The translations under genes and the position numbers were made by a program. 6,327 nucleotides of DNA. Source: SVQP01 sp045650025 (GTDB taxonomy: Bacteria; Bacillota; Clostridia; Oscillospirales; CAG-272). Where the stretch lies: NCBI GenBank assembly GCA_045650025.1, contig JAZRQR010000077.1, positions 1-6,327 of the forward strand, given 5' to 3'. Within the stretch, counting starts at the first letter, position 1, and the number at the start of each line of letters is the position of its first letter. The notes below the pieces were generated by a model that was given only the letters and a program-made list of their open reading frames with translations, made no database searches and was not told the origin of the DNA. Of this stretch, positions 1 to 5,907 are shown piece after piece.

Positions 1-1403
1 TAGCCCACGAAGGGACGCATTGCCATCGGGTCGCGGCGAACCACGCCAACGGCGCCTGCTGCTGCTGCGGTGGTCTCGGAAGCCATGATGGATCCGACGA
101 ACGCACCGTGCTGCCAGCTGCGGGATTCGTAAACCAGCGGAGCGGTCTTTGCGCGACGTCCGCCGAAGATGATCGCGGTCAGCGGTACGCCTTTGAGGGA
201 GTTAAACTCGGAGGAGATGCAGGGGCAGTTGGATGCCATTGCGGTGAAGCGGGAGTTGGGATGTGCGCCCGAGGTGTTGACCTTGTCCTTCTTGTCGTAC
301 TTGGTCTTATCCCACTTTTCGCCCTTCCAGTTGATGCAGTTGTCGGGAGCGTTATCGTCCAGACCCTCCCACCAAACGGTGTTGTTGTGCAGCACGTGGC
401 CAACGTTGGTGAAGATGGTGTCTCTCATGGTGGTAGCAAGTGCATTGGGGTTGGACTTTTCGTTAGTACCGGGAGCTACGCCGAAGAAGCCGTTCTCGGG
501 GTTGATCGCCCACAGTCTGCCGTCCTTGCCCACGCGCAGCCAAGCAATATCGTCACCTACGCACCAAACCTTATAACCCTTCTTGGTATAAGCCTTGGGG
601 GGAATGAGCATTGCCAGGTTGGTCTTACCGCAAGCGGAGGGGAATGCTGCTGCAATGTACTTTACCTCGCCCTGGGGATTCTCTACGCCCAGAATGAGCA
701 TGTGCTCAGCCATCCAGCCTTCCTTTCTGCCAAGGTAGGAAGCAATACGAAGCGCAAAGCACTTTTTGCCCAGCAGCACGTTGCCGCCGTAGCCGGAGTT
801 TACGGACCAGATGGTGTTGTCCTCGGGGAAGTGGCAGATGTATCTGTTTTCCTCTTCAATGTTGCATCTTGCGTGCAGACCCTTGATAAAGCCCTCGCCG
901 TCGCCCATAGCCTTTGCAACCTCTGCGCCTGCTCTGGTCATGATCAGCATGTTAAGTACAACGTAAATGGAGTCGGTCAGCTCAATGCCGTACTTTGCAA
1001 AGTCGGAGCCTACCTGACCCATTGCGTAGGGGATGATGTACATGGTTCTGCCCTTGTAGGAGTTCTTGTACAGCTTGGAAAGCTTTGCGTAGCACTCCTG
1101 GGGATCCATCCAGTTATTGATGTTACCTGCATCCTCTTTCTTGCTGGTGCAGATGAAGGTTCTGTTTTCTACGCGTGCAACGTCGTTGATCGCGGTTCTG
1201 TGGAGATAGCAGTTGGGGAGCAGCTCCTCATTGAGCTTTTCCAGCTCGCCAATCGAGCAAGCCTCTGCCTTAAGTGCCTCGGTCTGCTCTTCGCTGCCGT
1301 CAATCCAAACGATCTTATCGGGGTTTACCATAGCAGCCATTTCCTCAATCCAATCCAGAATGAGCTTGGAGTCGGTCAGGGCAGTGTTTTCAAATTTCAA
1401 CAT
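1..1403 (-). CDS. pckG: Phosphoenolpyruvate carboxykinase (GTP), 3' end cut by window edge
   Basis: This cytosolic enzyme interconverts oxaloacetate + GTP and PEP + CO2 + GDP. The frame runs open from ATG 1403 to the left edge (467 codons). The GTP-type family is usually about 590-620 aa, so roughly the last quarter is missing. Visible signatures are SGYGGN near residues 203-208 followed by the metal-site lysine region, the P-loop FPSACGKTN at 254-262 with the reactive Cys258, the kinase-2 segment WCVGDDIAWLR at 280-290, FFGVAPGTN at 306-314, NSRF at 383-386, and the guanine-site region from FGGRR at 413-417 through RRDPMAM. These are GTP-type rather than ATP-type motifs. AAAGGA (1414-1419) lies 10 nt before the ATG. 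It is the last gene seen in the cluster, 63 bp after the carrier gene. Next to fumarate reductase and a carrier it probably works in the carboxylating, GTP-forming direction (inference). No frameshift is visible. Confidence 0.96.
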   Translation of the reverse strand, partial: MLKFENTALTDSKLILDWIEEMAAMVNPDKIVWIDGSEEQTEALKAEACSIGELEKLNEELLPNCYLHRTAINDVARVENRTFICTSKKEDAGNINNWMDPQECYAKLSKLYKNSYKGRTMYIIPYAMGQVGSDFAKYGIELTDSIYVVLNMLIMTRAGAEVAKAMGDGEGFIKGLHARCNIEEENRYICHFPEDNTIWSVNSGYGGNVLLGKKCFALRIASYLGRKEGWMAEHMLILGVENPQGEVKYIAAAFPSACGKTNLAMLIPPKAYTKKGYKVWCVGDDIAWLRVGKDGRLWAINPENGFFGVAPGTNEKSNPNALATTMRDTIFTNVGHVLHNNTVWWEGLDDNAPDNCINWKGEKWDKTKYDKKDKVNTSGAHPNSRFTAMASNCPCISSEFNSLKGVPLTAIIFGGRRAKTAPLVYESRSWQHGAFVGSIMASETTAAAAGAVGVVRRDPMAMRPFVG

Positions 1404-1424
1404 AATTTCTTTATCCTTTCGTGG

Positions 1425-1452
1425 GCGTGTGACGTGGGAACACGTCACACGC
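1425..1452 (-). other. Perfect 12-bp inverted repeat (hairpin or operator) between carrier and PEPCK genes
   Basis: GCGTGTGACGTG and its exact reverse complement CACGTCACACGC flank a 4-nt loop (TTCC on the minus strand). In the minus-strand mRNA this is a strong hairpin ending 5 nt before the AAAGGA ribosome site of the PEPCK gene. The downstream flank is CCACGAAAGG, with no U-run, so it does not look like an intrinsic terminator for the sense transcript. It could be a 5' leader or intercistronic stabilising hairpin, an RNA processing site, or a dyad bound by a regulator. The repeat is directly visible; its role is not. Confidence 0.8.
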
Positions 1453-1459
1453 TTCATTT

Positions 1460-1465
1460 ATTATA
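1460..1465 (-). promoter_or_regulatory. Candidate -10 box for an internal PEPCK promoter
   Basis: A perfect TATAAT lies one base after the carrier stop codon. A start about 7 nt downstream would fall near 1453, so the transcript would begin at the base of the 12-bp hairpin. No good -35 is visible at 16-18 nt spacing. The best match, TTGTCA (1478-1483, five of six bases), is only 12 nt away, which is too close. The region is AT-rich and the match could be chance, so this is a weak candidate. Confidence 0.25.
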
Positions 1466-1466
1466 C

Positions 1467-2759
1467 TTAGAACAGAATGACAAGGAACTGGGATACCAGC
1501 ACGACTGCGATCAGCGCAACCGGGTAGGTGGAGGCGTATGCGGCAGCAACGTCCTCGGTGCCTGCGGTGTTGATCAGCGTACCCAGTGCGGGGGTACTGG
1601 TCATACCGCCCGTGATAGAGCCAAGGTTGTTAAGCAGGCTGAGCTTGAGCACGTACTTAGCAAACAGGAAGCCGATAAGCAGCGGAACAACCGTCATAAT
1701 GATACCGTATACGAAGTACATAATATCAAAGTTTGCCACGAACTCAGCGCCACCGGGGATACCTGCGCCGACCAGGAACAGCACCAGACCCAGCTCGCGG
1801 AACAGCTTGAGCGTTGCGGTGGAGGGCATGATGTTGACCTTGCCGATTCTGCCGAAGTGACCCAGCACCAGGGATGCCAGCAGGCAGCCGCCGGTGGTGG
1901 TCAGCGAGAAGCAGGTGCCGCTAACGCCCTCTCCTGCAAACAGGCTGGCGTAGCCTGCGCCGGAGAGCGGGATCTTGACAGCGCCCACAAGCACACCGAG
2001 CAGAGCAGCCAGGGAGAATACGCAAATGCCCATGTGGTCCAGCTCAAAGAGCTTGCCTGCAAAGGGCTTCTTGCTCGTTTCCTCTGCCTTGACAACCAGC
2101 TTTGCTCTCTCTTCCTCCATGTTTGCCTTGGACAGCTTGGGAATGAGCTGTACGAACAGTACGACACCGATTACGCCGAAGATGTACGCAATACCGTGGC
2201 CGACCGATACAAGCCCCTCATACTGCTCGGCAACCGTTGCCTTTGCAGCGGAGAATGCGGGAGTGGAGGTCAGAGAACCGGAAAGCAGACCGACGATCAT
2301 GGCAACAAAGCCGTCCTGATCCTGAATGGAGGAGCCGTAGCCAATGATCTCGCCAAGTCCGATACAGCCAGCCGCGGCAGCACCACCCGCTAAGATGATG
2401 ACCAGCGCGATAAGCACGTAGGACTTGAAGTTTCTCTTGAAATTACCAAAGAATTTGGGACCTGCGATGTAACCTACCGAGGTTACGAACAGGATCAGCC
2501 CCAGGCTTTCCACCAGCTTCAGTCCTTCCGTGAAGTCGTAGGGCTTGGAGGATGCTGCAAACAGCAGATGACCAAACTCGTTGACGTGGAAGAACAGCGC
2601 ACCGAACACAAGCGCGATGATAAATACGCCTGCGTCACCCAGCGAAATGCCCTTGATGGTGATGCGGCCGATGGCGTAACCGCCCAGCAGAACCACAAAC
2701 ACGACAAACAGCAGGGTTGTAATATTGTTGACAGAAATCAAGCCTTCAAAAAAACTCAT
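1467..2759 (-). CDS. AspT/YidE/YbjL-type (AAE family) carrier, probable dicarboxylate or succinate transporter
   Basis: This is a 430-aa polytopic membrane protein made of two homologous halves. The paired signatures are GSLTSTPAFSAA at 161-172 and GGMTSTPALGTL at 384-395, each preceded by a matching helix (SLGLILFVTSVGYIAG at 85-100, ELGLVLFLVGAGIPGG at 322-337). These are hallmarks of the aspartate:alanine exchanger family. A charged linker of about 35 residues (206-240) joins the halves; typical members are near 540-560 aa with two TrkA-C domains there, and this protein has none. Known members include the AspT aspartate:alanine antiporter and the Corynebacterium succinate exporter SucE. 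The neighbouring fumarate reductase and PEPCK favour C4-dicarboxylate export or exchange (inference). ATG 2759 is preceded by AAGAAGG (2769-2775) at 9 nt, and the gap to the flavoprotein stop is 18 bp. Family assignment is firm; substrate is not. Confidence 0.88.
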   Translation of the reverse strand: MSFFEGLISVNNITTLLFVVFVVLLGGYAIGRITIKGISLGDAGVFIIALVFGALFFHVNEFGHLLFAASSKPYDFTEGLKLVESLGLILFVTSVGYIAGPKFFGNFKRNFKSYVLIALVIILAGGAAAAGCIGLGEIIGYGSSIQDQDGFVAMIVGLLSGSLTSTPAFSAAKATVAEQYEGLVSVGHGIAYIFGVIGVVLFVQLIPKLSKANMEEERAKLVVKAEETSKKPFAGKLFELDHMGICVFSLAALLGVLVGAVKIPLSGAGYASLFAGEGVSGTCFSLTTTGGCLLASLVLGHFGRIGKVNIMPSTATLKLFRELGLVLFLVGAGIPGGAEFVANFDIMYFVYGIIMTVVPLLIGFLFAKYVLKLSLLNNLGSITGGMTSTPALGTLINTAGTEDVAAAYASTYPVALIAVVLVSQFLVILF

Positions 2760-2777
2760 GATGACAGACCTTCTTTC

Positions 2778-4376
2778 TTATCTTTTCTTGGTGTAGTCGG
2801 GCAGCAGCTTGGGCGACACGGTCTCGGTCTGGATGCCTGCCTGCGCGATCTCGTTTTCAAACTTTTCCACGTGATCCAGCGTCAGCTTGCCAAGGTTGAC
2901 AGACTTTGCAGCAGCGGCTGCATGGATGCCTGCGTTACGGCCGAATACGATAATATCCAGGAGCGAGTTGCCCATCAGACGGTTCTTGCCGTGGATACCG
3001 CCAACTGCCTCACCTGCCACAAACAGGTTTTCAATGTTGGTGGTCATGCCGTTTGCGTGGATGTCCAGACCGCCATTCTGGTAGTGCAGGGTGGGGTATA
3101 CGAGAATGGGCTCGTAGCGGATGTCAATGCCGTACTTCTCAAACATTCTCCACATAGCGGGGATTCTCTTCATGATGGTGCCCTCGCCGCCGATCTTTTC
3201 GATCATGGGAGTATCCAGCCAAACGCCCTTGCCGTTGCCGCAATCAATGCCGTTGTCGCGCTCGGAGCACTCACGGATGATGGAGGCTGCGGTAACGTCA
3301 CGGGTCTCCAGGGGATGCATGAAGACTTCACCGTTCTTGTTGACCAGCTTAGCACCCAGCGAGCGTACCTTTTCGGTGACCAGTGCACCAAAGATCTGCT
3401 CGGGGAAAGCAACGCCGGTGGGGTGGTACTGCAGAGTCTCTGCGTACAGCAGCTTTGCGCCTGCGCGGTAGCCCAGCACCAGACCGTCTGCGGTTGCGCC
3501 GTAGTGGTTGGAGGTGGGGAAGCCCTGGTAGTGCATTCTGCCTGCGCCGCCGGTTGCAATGACAACCGTCTTTGCCTTGGCAACAAGCAGCTCCTTGGTT
3601 TCCATGTTCATCAGAACCGCACCTGCTGCATTGCCGTTTTCGTCCAGGATCAGCTCGATTGCTGCCGTAAAGTCGATTACGGGGATGTTTCTGTTGAGCA
3701 CTTCGTCGCGCAGCGTTCTCATGATCTCTGCGCCGGAGTAGTCCTTTGCTGCGTGCATTCTCTTTCTGGAGGTACCGCCGCCGTGGGTGGTGACCATGGT
3801 GCCGTCTGCTTCCTTGTCAAACTCCACGCCCAGATCGGAGAGCCATGCAATTGCCTCGGGAGCATCGCAAACCAGCTTAGAAAGCAGCTCGCGCTTTGCG
3901 GCAAAGTGACCGCCGCCGAATGCGTCTACAAAGTGGATCGCGGGGGAATCGTTGGGCTTGTCAGCCGCCTGAATGCCGCCCTCTGCCATCATGGTATTGG
4001 CGTCACCCATACGAAGCTTGGTTACGACCATGACGTCAGCGCCTGCCTCGTGCGCCTCGATGGCTGCGGAAGCGCCTGCACCGCCGCCACCGATGACTAG
4101 AACGTCGGTCTCGTAGTCGGGAGCGTCCAGGTTTACGCTGTCTGCGGTGATGCGGCTGTGTGCCTGCAGGATCTCTGCAAGCTCCTTGGGCACCTTATCG
4201 CCCTTGTTGGGGCCGATCTGCAGAACTGCGAACTCGTCTACCTTATAGTCCGGGTGGAAGGAAGCAAGAACGGTTTCCTTTTGCTCTGCCGTCATACGGA
4301 CGGGCTCCATCGAGATATTCTTTTCTCTTGCAGCTTCTACAAGTGCAAGGGATTCTTTAAACTGTTCGGAATACAT
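2778..4376 (-). CDS. Fumarate reductase-type flavoprotein subunit (FrdA/Fcc3-like)
   Basis: This 532-aa FAD protein probably reduces fumarate to succinate. Residues 1-88 are an unusual N-terminal extension (HPDY at 41-44, GPNKGD at 55-60). The Rossmann motif DVLVIGGGGAGASAA spans 91-105. FAD contacts include NTMMAEGG at 127-134 and TGGAGR at 275-280. The fumarate-site residues of Shewanella Fcc3 and E. coli FrdA appear conserved: QYHPTG 316-321, VTEKVR 333-338, the acid-catalyst Arg in TRD 358-360, His in PTLHY 428-432, and Arg in HGKNRLMGN 462-470. The FrdA histidine that binds FAD covalently is replaced by Asn127, so FAD should be non-covalent. The chain ends about 50 residues after FGR (478-480), without the SdhA/FrdA C-terminal helical domain, and there is no signal peptide. 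I chose ATG 4376 because AAGGAGG lies 8 nt upstream; an in-frame GTG at 4406 would overlap the previous gene. Related reductases act on other unsaturated acids, so the substrate needs testing. Confidence 0.9.
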   Translation of the reverse strand: MYSEQFKESLALVEAAREKNISMEPVRMTAEQKETVLASFHPDYKVDEFAVLQIGPNKGDKVPKELAEILQAHSRITADSVNLDAPDYETDVLVIGGGGAGASAAIEAHEAGADVMVVTKLRMGDANTMMAEGGIQAADKPNDSPAIHFVDAFGGGHFAAKRELLSKLVCDAPEAIAWLSDLGVEFDKEADGTMVTTHGGGTSRKRMHAAKDYSGAEIMRTLRDEVLNRNIPVIDFTAAIELILDENGNAAGAVLMNMETKELLVAKAKTVVIATGGAGRMHYQGFPTSNHYGATADGLVLGYRAGAKLLYAETLQYHPTGVAFPEQIFGALVTEKVRSLGAKLVNKNGEVFMHPLETRDVTAASIIRECSERDNGIDCGNGKGVWLDTPMIEKIGGEGTIMKRIPAMWRMFEKYGIDIRYEPILVYPTLHYQNGGLDIHANGMTTNIENLFVAGEAVGGIHGKNRLMGNSLLDIIVFGRNAGIHAAAAAKSVNLGKLTLDHVEKFENEIAQAGIQTETVSPKLLPDYTKKR

Positions 4377-4384
4377 TCGCTCGT

Positions 4385-4391
4385 CCTCCTT
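4385..4391 (-). promoter_or_regulatory. Ribosome binding site AAGGAGG deciding the flavoprotein start
   Basis: AAGGAGG sits 8 nt before ATG 4376 and shares bases with the TAA stop of the upstream iron-sulfur gene (TAAGGAGG). It supports the 532-aa start over the GTG at 4406, which would place this site inside the coding sequence. The shared stop and ribosome site suggests coupled translation of the two subunits. Confidence 0.85.
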
Positions 4392-5064
4392 ACTTCTCAA
4401 TATCACGGGTGTTGTAGAGCTCTTTCATCTCTTCGATGGGCTTTTGCATCAAAGCCTCGATGAGCTCGTTGAAATCGCCGTCCTTGATCTCCTTAACGCG
4501 ATCCTCCAGGTGACCGCAGCCGGGAGCCAGGTACTTACCGTTGATTCTTCTTGCAAGCATAGCAACCTGAGGATGCGAGATGCCGGCAGGGCAACGGGAA
4601 GAGCAAACGCCGCACATAACGCAGTCGAAGGACTCCTCTGCGCACTTTTCAAAGTCGCCGCGCTGTGCGTATGCAATATACTGCATAACGTCCAGACCCT
4701 GCGTGCAGGCCTTGGTGCAGGCGTTACAGCCGATGCAAGCGTAAATTTCGGGATAGAGCTGCATCATAACCGTTTCGTTGACGGGGATCTCGTTGATGTT
4801 GTAAACCTCTTTTACAAGAGGGAAGAAGGGCAGAGTGGCAATGTACATATTGTCCTCAACCTTGGTCTGGCAAGCAAGGCAAGCGTGCAGCTCCTTGTCG
4901 CCCTTGATACGGTAAATGGTTGCGCAAGCACCGCAAAAGCCATTTCTGCATCCGCATCCGCGCACCAGCTGATAGCCGGCGTACTCCATAGCGGTCATAA
5001 TGGTCAGATTTTCCGGGACCTCGTATTTCTTACCGTAAAGAAATATATTGACTGTCTTTTCCAT
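4390..5064 (-). CDS. SdhB/FrdB-like iron-sulfur subunit with [2Fe-2S] and two [4Fe-4S] motifs
   Basis: This 224-aa electron-transfer subunit probably carries electrons to the flavoprotein encoded immediately downstream. The N-terminal half is a ferredoxin-like fold with a [2Fe-2S] site at Cys39, Cys44, Cys47 (CRNGFCGAC) and Cys62 or Cys65; an extra Cys37 precedes it. The second half has two CxxCxxCxxxC motifs, CIGCNACTKAC at 110-120 and CVMCGVCSSRC at 148-158 followed by Pro. In classical SdhB/FrdB the second of these lacks one Cys and holds a [3Fe-4S] centre that meets quinone. Here all four Cys are present, suggesting [4Fe-4S] and fitting the absence of a quinone-binding membrane anchor gene in view. 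There is no CCG (HdrB-like) domain, so it is not a TfrB-type thiol:fumarate reductase subunit. ATG 5064 has AAAGGAG (5072-5078) at 7 nt, overlapping the stop of the previous gene. Role by context; fold by motifs. Confidence 0.9.
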   Translation of the reverse strand: MEKTVNIFLYGKKYEVPENLTIMTAMEYAGYQLVRGCGCRNGFCGACATIYRIKGDKELHACLACQTKVEDNMYIATLPFFPLVKEVYNINEIPVNETVMMQLYPEIYACIGCNACTKACTQGLDVMQYIAYAQRGDFEKCAEESFDCVMCGVCSSRCPAGISHPQVAMLARRINGKYLAPGCGHLEDRVKEIKDGDFNELIEALMQKPIEEMKELYNTRDIEK

Positions 5065-5076
5065 GTTTTCTCTCCT

Positions 5077-5907
5077 TTAATATTCGCTGGGAAGCTCTTC
5101 CAGCTCATCGCATCTGAATACGGGACCGTCCTTGCAAACGTACTTTGCACCGACGTTGCATCTGCCGCACTTACCAACGCCGCACTTCATGCGAAGCTCC
5201 AGCGTGGTGTAAACCTGCGTTTTGTCAAAGCCGAGTGCTACAAGACCTTCCAGGGTGAACTTGATCATGATGGGGGGACCGCAAAGCACGGCGGTCTTGT
5301 TGGTATCAAAGCCAAGCTCCTTGACGTAGTTGGGTACAAAGCCAACGTGACCGTCCCAATCGGGCTGTGCGTTGTCAATGGTCAGGTGCACCTTAACGCC
5401 CGCATCGTTTGCCCATTCGTCAATGATCTCCTGGTAGTCCAGCAGGTCTGCCTTGCTGCGCGAGCCGTACACGATGTCAATGTCACCGTAGCGGTCACGG
5501 TAGTGACGGCAGTAGTTGATGACCGAGCGAAGGGGTGCAAGACCTACGCCGCCCGCGATGAACAGCAGATTCTTGCCTGCAAACACGTCGTCCACCGGGA
5601 AGGGATTGCCGTAAGGACCGCGGATGGTGATCTGTTGACCAACCTCTGCCTGATGCAGCCATTCGGTCACGCAGCCGCACTTTTTGATGGAGAATTCCAT
5701 GTACTCGGTGTTTGTGGGGGAGGAGGTAATGGAGAACATTGCCTCTCCGACGCCGGGGATCGAGAGCATTGCGCACTGTCCGGGGCGATGATCGAACGCC
5801 TTTTTGCCGTCAGGGGTTACCACTCTGAAGGTCTTGATGTCGGGCGTATCAATGCGAACGTCGGTTATGACGCCGACCGTAGGAATCAACGTATCAAAAT
5901 TATTCAC
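5077..5907 (-). CDS. FAD/NAD(P)-binding [2Fe-2S] reductase subunit (HydG/AsrB/PyrK-like)
   Basis: This 276-aa soluble diaphorase-type subunit of the ferredoxin-NADP reductase superfamily probably oxidises NAD(P)H and passes electrons on. The FAD domain shows RPGQ at 41-44 and MFSITSSP at 57-64, where the usual RxYS arginine is not evident. The NAD(P) domain shows FIAGGVGLAPLRS at 116-128, YGSRSKADLL at 147-156 and LCGPP at 208-212. The C-terminal [2Fe-2S] site is Cys242, Cys247, Cys250 and Cys258, followed by KDGPVF. This architecture occurs in sulfhydrogenase gamma (HydG), anaerobic sulfite reductase B and dihydroorotate dehydrogenase PyrK. The HydB-like partner upstream points to the HydG/AsrB group. 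I chose GTG 5907, with GGAGG 8 nt upstream. It overlaps the preceding gene by 8 nt, indicating coupling. A TTG at 5922 would add five residues but has the ribosome site inside it. NADH versus NADPH preference cannot be read here. Confidence 0.9.
   Translation of the reverse strand: MNNFDTLIPTVGVITDVRIDTPDIKTFRVVTPDGKKAFDHRPGQCAMLSIPGVGEAMFSITSSPTNTEYMEFSIKKCGCVTEWLHQAEVGQQITIRGPYGNPFPVDDVFAGKNLLFIAGGVGLAPLRSVINYCRHYRDRYGDIDIVYGSRSKADLLDYQEIIDEWANDAGVKVHLTIDNAQPDWDGHVGFVPNYVKELGFDTNKTAVLCGPPIMIKFTLEGLVALGFDKTQVYTTLELRMKCGVGKCGRCNVGAKYVCKDGPVFRCDELEELPSEY

Noticed and set aside
179..403. 74-codon minus-strand frame ending inside PEPCK, suggesting a possible frameshift
   Set aside because: The PEPCK frame is continuous from 1403 to the left edge. 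Its 467 codons count exactly and the conserved motifs flanking this spot are in one frame.
1428..1449. TGTGA...TCACA within the dyad as a CRP/FNR-type site
   Set aside because: The half-sites are separated by 12 nt rather than the 6 nt of the CRP consensus, and the match is a by-product of the longer perfect repeat.
1425..1452. Inverted repeat as a rho-independent terminator for the cluster
   Set aside because: On the sense (minus) strand the stem is followed by CCACGAAAGG, not a U-run, and PEPCK follows directly.
108..2393. 761-codon plus-strand open frame
   Set aside because: It is antisense to PEPCK and the carrier, both of which have clear family motifs. Its translation has no recognisable domain, is rich in Cys and His, and crosses two real genes and their gap. 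It reflects codon bias in the real genes.
2568..4100. 510-codon plus-strand open frame
   Set aside because: Antisense shadow of the flavoprotein and the carrier start. No credible domain or dedicated ribosome site.
4377..4406. GTG at 4406 as flavoprotein start
   Set aside because: It would overlap the upstream gene and place the strong AAGGAGG inside the coding sequence. ATG 4376 has ideal spacing.
4390..5064. TfrB-type thiol:fumarate reductase subunit
   Set aside because: TfrB carries CCG domains related to HdrB. This protein ends after the two [4Fe-4S] motifs with no such domain.
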